64,000 bases of DNA. Origin: Parvularcula maris. GTDB taxonomy: Bacteria; Pseudomonadota; Alphaproteobacteria; Caulobacterales; Parvularculaceae. Where the stretch lies: assembly GCF_024505085.1 (NCBI RefSeq), contig NZ_JANIBC010000002.1, forward strand, positions 410,735-474,734, read 5' to 3'. The notes under the pieces were generated by a model, which did not search any database, had not been told where the DNA came from, and worked only from the letters and a program-made list of their open reading frames with translations. A program made the translations under genes and the position numbers. Shown here piece by piece: positions 18,009 to 27,145 of the stretch (the first letter of the stretch is position 1; each line of letters begins with the position of its first letter).

Positions 18009-20105
18009 ATGACAAGAAAAACAAGCTGGCTCGCAGCCGGTGCTTCCCTTCTGGTGCTCGCCGGCGCGGCCCAGGCCCAGGACGACCTCACCCTCACCGA
18101 AACCAAGGCATCGACCGAGCGCGGCATTGCCGCGGCGGGCGGCGATGCGCCAGGCCGGGTGAAGAACTACCTGCGCGGCCAGGGCCTGACCGAGGACGCC
18201 ATCGGCAGCCTCGAGCTCAAGCGCGAGTGGAAGGGCCGCGGCGGCCGTATCCATATGAGCTTCGAGCAGGTCGTGGACGGCAAGCGCGTCATCGGCTCGC
18301 TGGTCAAAGCCTCCGCCGACGCCGAGGGGCGCCTTCTGACGGTCTCCAAGCGCCTCGCGCGAGGCAAGTCGGAACTCGCCAAAGCCAACATCTCCGCCGA
18401 GGAAGCGCTCGCTGCCGCCATGGCCGAGAACTTCGCCTCCGGCCCGCGCGGCGGCGTCATCGCCGGGCGCGAAGGCAATCTCGTCACCTTCGAAAGCGAA
18501 GCCTTCTTCCACCAGGCCCCCACCGCCGAGGAGGTCGTCATCGCCACCCGCTCAGGCAAGATGGCCCACGGCTGGCTCGTCACCACCTGGTCGGAGGCGG
18601 GCAACCAGCTCTTCGAGACGGTGGTCAACGCGAAGGGCAAGGTGGTCTCCGTGGAGAGCCGCACCGCCGAGGACAGCTACAACGTCTTCGCCATCCACCC
18701 CGGCGTCTCGAACCAGGCCGTGGTGCAGGGTCCGGCGGCTGGCGGCACGCTCAGCCCGGACGGCTGGCTCGGGTCCGGCGCGCAGTACGCGACGCTCATC
18801 TCCGGCAACAATGTCCGCGCCTATCTCGACACCAACAACTCGAACTCACCGGACACGCCTTCGCGGCAGGTGACCGACGGCAACTTCACCACGGTGGCGC
18901 TGCTGAACCAGTCGGCCAGCACCGAGATCAACAAGGAAGTGGCCGTTCAGAACCTCTTCTGGCTCAACAACATGATCCACGATGAGCTCTACGCCTTCGG
19001 CTTCAACGAGGGTGCGGGCAACTTCCAGGAGAACAATTTCGGACGCGGCGGCGCGGGCTCCGACAGCGTCGAGGCCCAGGCCCAGGACGGCGGCGGCGTC
19101 AACAACGCCAACTTCGCCACGCCTTCGGACGGCTCGAACCCGCGGATGCAGATGTATCTGTGGAACACCACCAATCCTGGCCGCGACGGCGACCTCGACG
19201 GGGATATCGTCTGGCACGAGTACGGCCACGGCCTCACCTGGCGGATGATCGGCTCCATGTCGGGCTCGATCTCGGGCGCCATCGGTGAGGGCATGTCGGA
19301 CGTCCTCGCCATCGTCATGACCGATGACGACGCGGTGGGTGAGTACGCCTACGGCAACAACACCGGCATCCGCCGCTACCGCTATGAAGGCTACCCGCTG
19401 ACCCTGGGCAATTTCTCCGGCAGCTCGGTCCATTCCGACGGTGAGATCTACGCCGCGACCCTGTGGGACCTGAAGAAGCGCTACGCCGCCGCTGGCCATA
19501 GCCGCGATGTCCTGATGGGCGATGTCGTGGACGGGATGAACTTCACCGCCCCCGGCCCGGACTACCTCGACATGAGGAACGGCATCCTCGACTCGGCCCC
19601 CGCCGACCGCGACTGCCTCGTCTGGGAGAGCTTCGCCGCCTTCGGCATGGGCGAGGGTGCGGCGATGACCGCCGGGCGCTTCTCGGTCAGCGTCACCGAG
19701 AGCTTTGCCGTCCCCTCCTCCTGTACGGATGGCGGCGGCGGTGAGCCCCCGGCTCCTGCCGCGCTCACCGCGCTCGACCTCACCTCGGCGACCTCGGGCC
19801 GCAAGAACTGGGTGGCGACGGCGAGCCTCACCACCGACACCGCTGGCGCCACGGTGGGTTATAGCTGGACCGGCGGCTCGACCGGCTCCTGCACCACGGA
19901 CGGCAACGGCTCCTGCACCGTCACCTCGCCGAGCTACCGTCTGGGCAGTGTGACCTCTGCAACCTTCACCGTGCAGACCATCAACGGCGCCGCGGCGACC
20001 TCGTCCAACGGCACGGCGCTGAGCGCCACCGTGAACGAGCCCGCTGGCGGCGGCGGCGGTGGTGGTGGCGGGGGCGGCAAAGGCAAGCCGAACAAGAACC
20101 GCTAG
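18009..20105 (+). CDS. Secreted M36 (fungalysin-type) zinc metalloprotease
   Basis: Secreted protease of 698 residues. A signal peptide (about 1-24, ending AQAQ) is followed by an inhibitory FTP-type propeptide (about 30-220) and the M36 catalytic domain. Zinc ligands are His403 and His407 in HEYGH, with the catalytic Glu404, and Glu427 in GEGMSD as third ligand. The C-terminal 120 residues form an Ig- or PKD-like beta module (LTALDLTSATSGRKNWVA), then a run of about 11 Gly and a basic KGKPNKNR tail. The gene is alone, with its own terminator at 20131. Confidence 0.9.
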   Translation: MTRKTSWLAAGASLLVLAGAAQAQDDLTLTETKASTERGIAAAGGDAPGRVKNYLRGQGLTEDAIGSLELKREWKGRGGRIHMSFEQVVDGKRVIGSLVKASADAEGRLLTVSKRLARGKSELAKANISAEEALAAAMAENFASGPRGGVIAGREGNLVTFESEAFFHQAPTAEEVVIATRSGKMAHGWLVTTWSEAGNQLFETVVNAKGKVVSVESRTAEDSYNVFAIHPGVSNQAVVQGPAAGGTLSPDGWLGSGAQYATLISGNNVRAYLDTNNSNSPDTPSRQVTDGNFTTVALLNQSASTEINKEVAVQNLFWLNNMIHDELYAFGFNEGAGNFQENNFGRGGAGSDSVEAQAQDGGGVNNANFATPSDGSNPRMQMYLWNTTNPGRDGDLDGDIVWHEYGHGLTWRMIGSMSGSISGAIGEGMSDVLAIVMTDDDAVGEYAYGNNTGIRRYRYEGYPLTLGNFSGSSVHSDGEIYAATLWDLKKRYAAAGHSRDVLMGDVVDGMNFTAPGPDYLDMRNGILDSAPADRDCLVWESFAAFGMGEGAAMTAGRFSVSVTESFAVPSSCTDGGGGEPPAPAALTALDLTSATSGRKNWVATASLTTDTAGATVGYSWTGGSTGSCTTDGNGSCTVTSPSYRLGSVTSATFTVQTINGAAATSSNGTALSATVNEPAGGGGGGGGGGGKGKPNKNR

Positions 20106-20130
20106 GCTTCCAGCCCATAGCATCGAAGGA

Positions 20131-20157
20131 AGGCCTGGCCCCGCGCCGGGCCTTTTT
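20131..20157 (+). terminator. Rho-independent terminator of the M36 protease gene
   Basis: Stem AGGCCTGGC / GCCGGGCCT (nine pairs with one G-T) around a CCGC-type loop, followed by TTTTT, 25 bases after the stop codon. Confidence 0.85.
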
Positions 20158-20517
20158 GCTGCCGACGATCTGCCCAGAGAACTGGCACTCAAACCCTCCG
20201 AGTGCTGCGTTGTTTTCGGGCCGCAGCGGTCTTTCCTTGCCAAAATGTTGGAAGGTTCCGTCTTGCCGATGATGCTCTCGCAAGCGCACCATCCTATATG
20301 TCGGGAGGGGCTCTCGCGCACGATCCTCGCACGCTCGCGGCATTTGCGAGCACGGTGTGACACTACGTTTACGTTTGCGCGTTAACCTTACCCCTCGCTC
20401 GGACGAATGTCCGAAGTGATGGCCCGAGTTGTGTGCGGCAGGTTTCGCGGGGTTCGGCGCCCCCGCATCAGATAGCCGGAATGGTGGTTCTTCCGGCGAG
20501 AGCATGAGGTGGCAGAT
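20158..20517. other. Non-coding leader region upstream of prkA
   Basis: No supported gene in this 360-base stretch. It contains a direct repeat ACGTTTACGTTT near 20365, a small GCTCGC/GCGAGC hairpin near 20334-20352, and CCGGAA-tggtggttc-TTCCGG at 20477-20497 just ahead of the prkA ribosome site. One of these may belong to the prkA promoter or leader, but none is decisive. Confidence 0.4.
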
Positions 20518-22470
20518 ATGAGCATGACCGATGGACTGGATGTCTTCGACGCGTTTGCGGAAGGCTATGAGCGGACCAAGCACGAGGAGATGTCGCTGAG
20601 AGACTACCTCTTGGCGTGCCGTGACGACGTCATGATGTACGCCTCCCCGGCGGAGCGGATGGTCAAGGCCATCGGCGAGCCGGAGATGATCGACACCTCC
20701 AAGGACCCGCGCCTCTCCCGCATCTTCTTCAACCGCACGATCAAGCGCTACAAGGCGTTCGAGCACTTCTACGGCATGGAAGACACGATCGAGCGGATCG
20801 TGGGCTATTTCCGCCACGCCGCGCAAGGCCTCGAAGAAAAGCGCCAAGTGCTCTACCTCCTCGGCCCCGTCGGCGGCGGCAAGTCGTCCCTCGCCGAGCG
20901 CCTCAAGGACTTGATGGAGGAGTACCCGATCTACGTCCTCAAGGCAGGCGACGAGCTGTCGCCGGTCTTTGAGAGCCCGCTGGGCCTCTTCCAGTCCGAC
21001 GACCTCAAGGGGCTGCTCGAAGAGAAATACGGCATCGAGAAGCGCCGCCTGACCGGCATCATGAGCCCTTGGGCGGTCAAGCGCCTGGACGAGTTCGGCG
21101 GTGACATCTCCAAGTTCTCGGTGGTCAAGCTCTACCCGAGCAAGCTGCGTCAGATCGGCATCACCAAGACCGAGCCGGGCGACGAGAACAACCAGGACAT
21201 CTCCGCCCTCGTCGGCAAGGTGGACATCCGCAAGCTGGAGCATTTCAGCCAGGACGACACCGACGCCTACTCCTACTCAGGCGGCCTGTGCCATGCGAAC
21301 CAGGGGCTTTTGGAGTTCGTCGAGATGTTCAAGGCGCCGATCAAGGTGCTCCACCCGCTGCTCACCGCCACCCAAGAAGGCAACTATGTCGGCACGGAGA
21401 GCCTCGGCCCCATCCCCTTCACCGGCGTGATCCTGGCGCACTCGAACGAGAGTGAGTGGCAAGCCTTCCGCAACAACAAGAACAACGAGGCCTTCCTCGA
21501 CCGTATCTCCGTGGTCAAGGTGCCCTATGCGCTGCGCCCCACGGAAGAGACGGCGATCTACGAGAAGCTGCTTCACTCCTCCGAGCTGAAGACCTCGGCC
21601 TGCGCCCCTGAGACCCTGCCCATGCTGGCAAGGTTCTCGGTGCTGACACGCCTCAAGGAGCATGAGAACTCCAACCTCTACTCCAAGATGCGGGTCTATG
21701 ACGGCGAGAAGCTGAAGGACACCGACCCCAAGGCGAAGAGCCACCAGGAGTACCGCGACGCCGCCGGTGTCGACGAGGGCATGGACGGCATCTCGACGCG
21801 GTTTGCCTTCAAGGTGCTGTCCGAGACCTTCAATTTTGATACGGAGGAAGTCTCCGCCGATCCCGTGCACCTCATGTATGTGCTGGAGAACGCCATCAAG
21901 CGGGAGCAGTTCCCCGACGAGACCGAGAAGAAGTATCTCGAGTTCATCAAGGCCGACCTGTCTCCCCGCTATGCGGACTTCATCGGCAAGGAGATCCAGA
22001 AGGCTTATCTCGAAAGCTATGGCGAGTACGGACAGAACCTCTTCGACCGCTACATCTCCTATGCCGATGCGTGGATCGAGGACCAGGACTTCAAGGATCC
22101 CGACACGGGCCAACTCCTGGACAGAGCTACCCTCGACACGGAGCTTTCCAAGATCGAAAAGCCCGCAGGTATCGCCAACCCCAAGGACTTCCGCAACGAG
22201 GTGGTCAAGTTCGCCCTGCGTGCCCGTGCGGCCAACGGCGGCAAGAACCCGTCCTGGACCTCCTACGAGAAGCTCCGCAGGGTGATCGAGACGCGGATGT
22301 TCACCCAAGTGGAGGACCTCCTCCCGGTCATCTCCTTCGACAGCAAGAAGGACTCGGACACCGCGAAGAAGCACGACGACTTCGTCAGCCGCATGGAGGA
22401 CAGGGGCTACACCCCCCGCCAGGTCCGGCGCCTCGTCGAGTGGTACATGCGGGTGAACAAGGCGGGTTAG
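20518..22470 (+). CDS. prkA: PrkA family serine protein kinase
   Basis: Cytosolic AAA+-type serine protein kinase of 650 residues, close to family size. The Walker A motif GPVGGGKSS lies near residues 116-124 in the N-terminal AAA domain; the C-terminal PrkA kinase-like domain follows (FNRTIKRYKAFEHFYGMED region at the N-side, ARFSVLTRLKEHENSNLYSKM in the middle). ATG 20518 is preferred, with GAGGTGG five bases upstream; a GTG three codons earlier overlaps that site. In enterobacteria prkA (yeaG) is normally followed by yeaH and a spoVR homologue in a stress operon. Here neither is present, and a DUF5076-like gene follows after one base. Confidence 0.92.
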   Translation: MSMTDGLDVFDAFAEGYERTKHEEMSLRDYLLACRDDVMMYASPAERMVKAIGEPEMIDTSKDPRLSRIFFNRTIKRYKAFEHFYGMEDTIERIVGYFRHAAQGLEEKRQVLYLLGPVGGGKSSLAERLKDLMEEYPIYVLKAGDELSPVFESPLGLFQSDDLKGLLEEKYGIEKRRLTGIMSPWAVKRLDEFGGDISKFSVVKLYPSKLRQIGITKTEPGDENNQDISALVGKVDIRKLEHFSQDDTDAYSYSGGLCHANQGLLEFVEMFKAPIKVLHPLLTATQEGNYVGTESLGPIPFTGVILAHSNESEWQAFRNNKNNEAFLDRISVVKVPYALRPTEETAIYEKLLHSSELKTSACAPETLPMLARFSVLTRLKEHENSNLYSKMRVYDGEKLKDTDPKAKSHQEYRDAAGVDEGMDGISTRFAFKVLSETFNFDTEEVSADPVHLMYVLENAIKREQFPDETEKKYLEFIKADLSPRYADFIGKEIQKAYLESYGEYGQNLFDRYISYADAWIEDQDFKDPDTGQLLDRATLDTELSKIEKPAGIANPKDFRNEVVKFALRARAANGGKNPSWTSYEKLRRVIETRMFTQVEDLLPVISFDSKKDSDTAKKHDDFVSRMEDRGYTPRQVRRLVEWYMRVNKAG

Positions 22471-22471
22471 T

Positions 22472-23038
22472 TTGCAGCAGCCCTCTACTGTTCTACCCAT
22501 TCCCGAGGCCATCGCGCACCCCGCCGATGGCCTCGAACTATTTCGAGTATGGCGATCAACCGAAGCAACCTATGTTGGTTGGTTCGTAGGCGATGAATGG
22601 ACCAGTACCAATTTTGCCCAAATAACTGCTGACTTCGCCCGTGAATTGATGAACCTCCAGTCTCGAGATGATGCAGTACAGAACTCCGATATTGTCGCAT
22701 TGGCTCTGGGTGATGTGCATGAACCTCAAGCTGACTTTAGCGGACGGTACGGCGGCACTGCATCTACAAGACCGAATGACGTAGCCGAACACATGCTACC
22801 AATTCCGGTGCCTGCTGATGAAATAGAGGATGTCTATGAAGTTGCCCGGGGATGGGCTGACGGCAAGCGGCTTCAGGTATCGCTTCGAGAGGATATCCTC
22901 ATGGACCATAACAGGGCCGCTTGGATTATCTTGCAGCTTATCCAACACGCTGCGAACGCACTGCAGCAAAGAGATGGCAGGGATTTCGACGACCTAGTGG
23001 AAGAAATTTCCGCACAAGTCCGCAACCTCGGTACATAG
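22472..23038 (+). CDS. Protein with two DUF5076-like domains
   Basis: A 188-residue soluble protein. Two segments resemble DUF5076, whose pattern is E-x-x-R-x-[WF]...hVsl...AW.i.L.d..rH.A: residues about 22-65 (ELFRVWRSTEATYVGWF) and about 120-165 (YEVARGWADGKRLQVSL, then AAWIILQLIQHAANAL). The family has no known function and is usually a single domain of about 90 residues. The TTG start lies one base after the prkA stop, with AAGGCGG six bases upstream inside prkA, which points to coupled translation. The gene is visibly richer in A and T than prkA. Family assignment is from memory of the pattern only. Confidence 0.6.
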   Translation: MQQPSTVLPIPEAIAHPADGLELFRVWRSTEATYVGWFVGDEWTSTNFAQITADFARELMNLQSRDDAVQNSDIVALALGDVHEPQADFSGRYGGTASTRPNDVAEHMLPIPVPADEIEDVYEVARGWADGKRLQVSLREDILMDHNRAAWIILQLIQHAANALQQRDGRDFDDLVEEISAQVRNLGT

Positions 23039-23047
23039 CAAACCATA

Positions 23048-23076
23048 TTGACTACATACGTAGTCCTTGCTACTCC
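23048..23076 (+). promoter_or_regulatory. Candidate promoter overlapping the terminator hairpin
   Basis: TTGACTA at 23048-23054, 14 bases, then GCTACTCC at 23069-23076. This resembles the Caulobacter housekeeping consensus TTGACGS-N10-14-GCTANAWC. The transcript start would fall around 23083, in the loop of the following hairpin. Confidence 0.45.
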
Positions 23077-23100
23077 CCGTTCGATAGGACGGGGAGTTTT
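23072..23100 (+). terminator. Terminator whose 3' arm holds the SD of the next gene
   Basis: ACTCCCCGT-tcgatagg-ACGGGGAGT followed by TTTT. It ends the prkA/DUF5076 unit. Its 3' arm GGGGAG is also the only SD of the gene starting at 23103, six bases away. Confidence 0.7.
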
Positions 23101-23102
23101 CT

Positions 23103-24062
23103 ATGCGTATGATCCTGATGGCTGCTGTTGCAGCGCTACCTGCCGCCGGCAAAGCCGAGGTGCGGACCGGCGACCACGGCATCGTTGTAGCGTCGAACGC
23201 CGACAAGACCCAGGAGGCTATGGGAGAGCTGAAAGCCGCCGCGACAGCCTTCGAGCGCACCTTCGGCGTGGCGCCGCCCCGTGGCATCGTCATGGAGGAG
23301 GGAAGCTCCGAGCCTGTCGCCGAAGACGGTTTCGCCTGGATCATGCCCTGGGACTTCGGCGGAGCGGAGGAAGGCCCGGATCCGAAGATCGTCGCTTCCA
23401 TGCGTACACAGATCGTGGAGCAGCTTTCGGCAGGCGGGCGGACGCCTTCCGAGACGGAAGTGGACGCCGTGCTGGCGAAGGGCCTGGCGCAGCTCGGCCC
23501 TCGGAAGAAGAAGACCGAGGTCAAACCCCTGCGCCACGAGATCGCCCACGCCCTCTACCGCACGGCTCTCTGGCCTGCGGCGGACGGCCAGCGCCAGTAT
23601 GGCGGCGGGGCGCCGGACTGGCTGGACGAGATCGCTGCGGTGGCCGCCGAGGACGAGGTGCTGACCGCCAAGCGCCGCGCGCGCTTCGAAGCGATGGCGG
23701 CGGACGACCGGCTCATTCCGCTCGAAGAGTTCTTCACCATGGAGCACCCCCTCTTCGGTGCCGTTACGAAGATGCTCGACGAGCGCGGCCGGACGAACGG
23801 CGTGATCCGTATGACAGCGGAGGATTTCGAAGCGATGGACGTCGATGTGAAGGGCGCGCCGCTCGACTTCTACGCCCAGGCCCGCGGTGTTCTCGACTAT
23901 CTGAACCAGGAGGCCACCCAGCCCCACGTCCTGACGGCGATGACTGAGGCCCTTCGCAGCGGCGACACCATGGAGGGGTTCCTGCGGCAACGGGGCGAGG
24001 AGTACGGACTACCCCGCGGCCTTCGCGGGATGGAGCGGGAGCTGAAGGCTAGTGCTCGATAG
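23103..24062 (+). CDS. Putative exported zinc metallopeptidase (HExxH, gluzincin-like), unknown family
   Basis: A 319-residue protein with a short signal peptide (cleavage likely after AGKA, about residue 18). Residues around 142-150 read RHEIAHALYR, an HExxH zinc motif, and about 25 residues later APDWLDEIAAV matches the P-x-W-L-x-E third-ligand pattern of gluzincin (MA clan) peptidases. The rest is not recognised. ATG 23103 uses the GGGGAG of the upstream terminator hairpin as ribosome site. It converges with the lipoprotein gene on the other strand, overlapping by 14 bases. Activity is inferred from the motif only. Confidence 0.65.
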   Translation: MRMILMAAVAALPAAGKAEVRTGDHGIVVASNADKTQEAMGELKAAATAFERTFGVAPPRGIVMEEGSSEPVAEDGFAWIMPWDFGGAEEGPDPKIVASMRTQIVEQLSAGGRTPSETEVDAVLAKGLAQLGPRKKKTEVKPLRHEIAHALYRTALWPAADGQRQYGGGAPDWLDEIAAVAAEDEVLTAKRRARFEAMAADDRLIPLEEFFTMEHPLFGAVTKMLDERGRTNGVIRMTAEDFEAMDVDVKGAPLDFYAQARGVLDYLNQEATQPHVLTAMTEALRSGDTMEGFLRQRGEEYGLPRGLRGMERELKASAR

Positions 24063-24729
24063 CGGACCGGGCGAGTTCGGCGGCGAGGCTTGCCGCCAGG
24101 GCGTTCGACAGGCCGATGACATCGCCGGACTGATCCGCGGTCTGCGGCAGTGCTTCGATCAGCTTGTCAGGACAGGGAAGGATACGCTGGCCCCTGCCCT
24201 TCTCGCAGCCGACCCGGTGCACCCGCCGCCCCCCCTCCGTCACAGCGCTGATACGGGCATCGAGAGCCGGCCGGTAGGCGCTCTCCTTATCGTCCCTCGT
24301 CAGTCCGAAGGCGGAGGCATCAACACGTAGCAGCACCTCCCCGGAGAGCGGTTCCCTCTCCTCATCGAGGACAGTGAGGGTCAGGGACCGCCCGGCGAAC
24401 TCCGCCTCCAGCGCCGATAGGAGCCGCTCGCCCGGATCGTAGCTGCCGAGTGCCGCGGCCAACTCCTCTTCACGCCGGGTAGCCCCTTGCGAGGCCATCC
24501 GCCTCGCCGCCGCATCGGCGAACAGCCCGGCGAGCGGCACCGCCGAGCCGATCGCTACCGCGACGCTGCGTCCGGTGGAGCCGCGGTCGATGACATCGAG
24601 CTGGCGGGGAAGGTCGCCGTCGACGATCAGCACGCTGCGCACCGGCTCGGGGGCCAGGGTCGAGCCGGACGGCCCCCCGGAGCACGCCGTCAGCATAAGG
24701 ACCGCCAGCCCGCCGGCAATCTTCCTCAC
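24049..24729 (-). CDS. Lipoprotein of unknown function
   Basis: A 226-residue exported lipoprotein with the signal peptide MRKIAGGLAVLMLTAC and SGG after the lipidated Cys16, followed by a Ser/Pro linker. The body alternates alpha and beta segments with no recognised motif. Two Cys occur late in the protein, near residues 174 and 186 (VGCEK and LPCPD), which could form a disulfide in the periplasm. It starts seven bases after the ppa stop and is likely co-transcribed with ppa. Confidence 0.65.
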   Translation of the reverse strand: MRKIAGGLAVLMLTACSGGPSGSTLAPEPVRSVLIVDGDLPRQLDVIDRGSTGRSVAVAIGSAVPLAGLFADAAARRMASQGATRREEELAAALGSYDPGERLLSALEAEFAGRSLTLTVLDEEREPLSGEVLLRVDASAFGLTRDDKESAYRPALDARISAVTEGGRRVHRVGCEKGRGQRILPCPDKLIEALPQTADQSGDVIGLSNALAASLAAELARSAIEH

Positions 24730-24736
24730 GGGCGCC

Positions 24737-25267
24737 TCAGCCCTTCTTGGCGTTCTCGAGCCCCTCCTGGATCAGGCGCTCGGCCTCCTCCTTGCCCTTC
24801 CACTCAATCACCTTCACCCATTTGTTGGGCTCGAGGTCCTTGTAGCGCTCGAAGAAGTGCCAGATACGGTCGCGCATGATCTCGGGCACGTCCTCATAGG
24901 TCTTGATGGTGTCGTAGTAACGGGTGAGCTTGGGATGGGGCGCGGCGAGGATCTTCTCGTCGAGCCCTGCCTCGTCCTCCATAAGCAGCACACCGATGGG
25001 ACGGGCACGGAGCACACAGCCCGGCACCAGCGGGCGGTTGCCGAGGCACATCACATCCACCGGGTCGCCGTCCCCCGACAGCGTGTGAGGCATGAACCCG
25101 TAATTGCAGGGGTAGCGCATGGAGGTGTAGAGGAACCGATCGACGAAGATCGCGCCCGACGGCTTGTCGAACTCGTACTTGATGGGCTCGTTCCCCAGGG
25201 GGACCTCGATGATGACGTTGATGTCGGTCGGCGGGTTCTCGCCGGCGGGCACTTCGGAGATACGCAT
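24737..25267 (-). CDS. ppa: Inorganic pyrophosphatase
   Basis: Soluble family I pyrophosphatase of 176 residues that hydrolyses PPi to two phosphates and pulls biosynthetic reactions forward. Signature motifs are present: EVPLGNEPIKYEFDK, the metal-binding GDGDPVDVM (the family's D-[SG]-D-P-[LIVM]-D signature), YYDTIKTYEDV and FFERYKDLEPNKWV. The ATG at 25267 gives the normal N-terminus MRISEVPAG; the frame is open further upstream without support. A lipoprotein gene follows after seven bases. Confidence 0.95.
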   Translation of the reverse strand: MRISEVPAGENPPTDINVIIEVPLGNEPIKYEFDKPSGAIFVDRFLYTSMRYPCNYGFMPHTLSGDGDPVDVMCLGNRPLVPGCVLRARPIGVLLMEDEAGLDEKILAAPHPKLTRYYDTIKTYEDVPEIMRDRIWHFFERYKDLEPNKWVKVIEWKGKEEAERLIQEGLENAKKG

Positions 25268-25452
25268 GGTGCTTGGCCTTTCTCGGAGGCTCGTGGAGAG
25301 CCGAGCTTTGATCCTTTGAACCGCTCTAACGGTTTTTGTGCAGCGCGAAAGGGCCGGGGCGGAGAAGGTGAAAGCGGTTGACCTGAGGGTCCGCTTCTCG
25401 CACCCCTCCCGATGCGCGGTTCTGCCCCCCTCCTGCGCCAAACGGAGCTCCT

Positions 25453-27009
25453 ATGGAAGCCAGAGTGATCAGCCTTTCCGAACACGGCCACGACATGACG
25501 GCCGAGACCCTGTTCAAGGCGATTTTGCCGGAAGGCCAGAGCAAGCTGCGGGTGGACGACATCTACGCGGCGCTGCGGGTCTGCGGCCTGGAGCGTACCG
25601 ACAAGCGCATTAAGGAGACCATGCGCAACATCAGGCTGCTGCCGCGCACGGCGGAGCTCGACCTCGAGGCCTTCACCAAGGTGCTGGCGCCGGAGAACGC
25701 CACGGTCATCGCAAGGGGCGTGGCGGGCGACTTCATCATCCCCAACTTCGTCTCCTTCCGTCAGCGCCTCTCGCGCATCTTCCGCGAGGTGGAGCACAAC
25801 CGCGAGGGCAAGGTGGCGGACTACATTCCCCAGCTCGCCCGCGTCGAGCCGGACCTCTGGGGAATGGGGGTCTGCACGGTGGACGGCCAGCAGTTCTCCA
25901 TGGGCGACAATGACGAGACCTTCTGCGCCCAGTCCTGCTGCAAGCCGATCAGCTACGCGGTGGCGCTCGACCGGCTGGGCCGCGACAAGGTGCACAAGCA
26001 TGTGGGCCGCGAGCCCTCGGGGCGGGGCTTCAACGAGCTGACCCTCGACGAGAACGGCCTGCCCCACAACCCGATGATCAATGCGGGCGCGATCATGACC
26101 TCCTCGCTGATCAGGCCGGAGCTCCCCCTCGCCGACCGCTTCGACCACGTCATGCAGACCTGGCGGAAGCTCTGCGGCGGCAAGCGTGCAGGCTTCGACA
26201 ATTCGGTCTTCCTGTCCGAGCGGGACAATGCCGACCGCAACTTCGCCCTCGCCTACATGATGCGCGAGCAGGGGGCTTTTCCCAAGGACACGGACCTTCT
26301 GCAGACCCTCGACTTCTACTTCCAGCAGTGCTCGATCACCGTCGATGTCAGGCAGATGGCGGTCTTGGCCGCGACGCTCGCCAATGGCGGGGTGTGTCCT
26401 GTCACCAACCAGCGTGTGCTGACGTCCGAGACGGTCAAGGACTGCCTCAGCCTGATGTACTCCTGCGGCATGTACGACTTCTCCGGGGAGTACGCCTTCA
26501 CCGTGGGCATACCTGCGAAGTCCGGCGTGTCCGGAGCGCTCTTCATGGTGGTGCCCGGCATCTGCGGCTTCGCCCTCTACAGCCCGCGCCTCGATGCGCT
26601 CGGCAACTCCGTACGCGGCGTGGATTTCTCCAAGCGTCTGGTCGATACCTTCGCCTTCCACACCTATGCGGGCATGGTGGACGACCACGGACTGATCGAC
26701 CCCAGAAAGCCGCAGGTCGAACGCGATGCCGACGAGGTGGCCTATATGTGCGCCGCCGCGTCCAAGGGAGACCTGGGCGAGCTGCGGCGCCTCGTGGCGG
26801 CGGGCGTCGACCCTTCCAGCGCCGACTATGACGGCCGGACGGCGCTGCACCTCGCCGCGTGCTCGGGGCAGGAGGAGGCGCTGCGCTACCTTCTGACCGT
26901 CTGCGAGGACTGCTCGCCCAAGGACCGCTGGGGCCACACCCCCCTCGACGAGGCCAGGGGCGGCGGCCATGGCGGGGCGGCGGAGCTTCTGGAAGCCAGC
27001 GGGAAATAG
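25453..27009 (+). CDS. glsA: Glutaminase with C-terminal ankyrin repeats (animal-type architecture)
   Basis: A 518-residue enzyme that hydrolyses glutamine to glutamate and ammonia. An N-terminal helical domain of about 120 residues resembles the EF-hand-like segment of animal GLS. The serine beta-lactamase-like glutaminase core follows, with the Ser161-x-x-Lys164 catalytic pair (QSCCKP), then conserved NPMINAGAI, ERDNADRNFALAY and YSCGMYDFSGEYAF. About two ankyrin repeats lie at 430-515 (YDGRTALHLAACSGQEEALRYLL). Typical bacterial GlsA has only the core of about 310 residues, so this matches the three-part layout of kidney/liver-type enzymes. It stands alone, divergent from ppa. Confidence 0.92.
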   Translation: MEARVISLSEHGHDMTAETLFKAILPEGQSKLRVDDIYAALRVCGLERTDKRIKETMRNIRLLPRTAELDLEAFTKVLAPENATVIARGVAGDFIIPNFVSFRQRLSRIFREVEHNREGKVADYIPQLARVEPDLWGMGVCTVDGQQFSMGDNDETFCAQSCCKPISYAVALDRLGRDKVHKHVGREPSGRGFNELTLDENGLPHNPMINAGAIMTSSLIRPELPLADRFDHVMQTWRKLCGGKRAGFDNSVFLSERDNADRNFALAYMMREQGAFPKDTDLLQTLDFYFQQCSITVDVRQMAVLAATLANGGVCPVTNQRVLTSETVKDCLSLMYSCGMYDFSGEYAFTVGIPAKSGVSGALFMVVPGICGFALYSPRLDALGNSVRGVDFSKRLVDTFAFHTYAGMVDDHGLIDPRKPQVERDADEVAYMCAAASKGDLGELRRLVAAGVDPSSADYDGRTALHLAACSGQEEALRYLLTVCEDCSPKDRWGHTPLDEARGGGHGGAAELLEASGK

Positions 27010-27145
27010 CCCGGCGGAAGACCTGCCGCCCAAGCGCAAGAACGCGTGAGGCAGGGGTCTTGCGGCTTGCGGTCATTGGAACTTGGCGGCCAGTCTCACA
27101 TCGCCTAACCCGCGCCTTGGAACCATAGGAACAAGGGAAGCGCTC

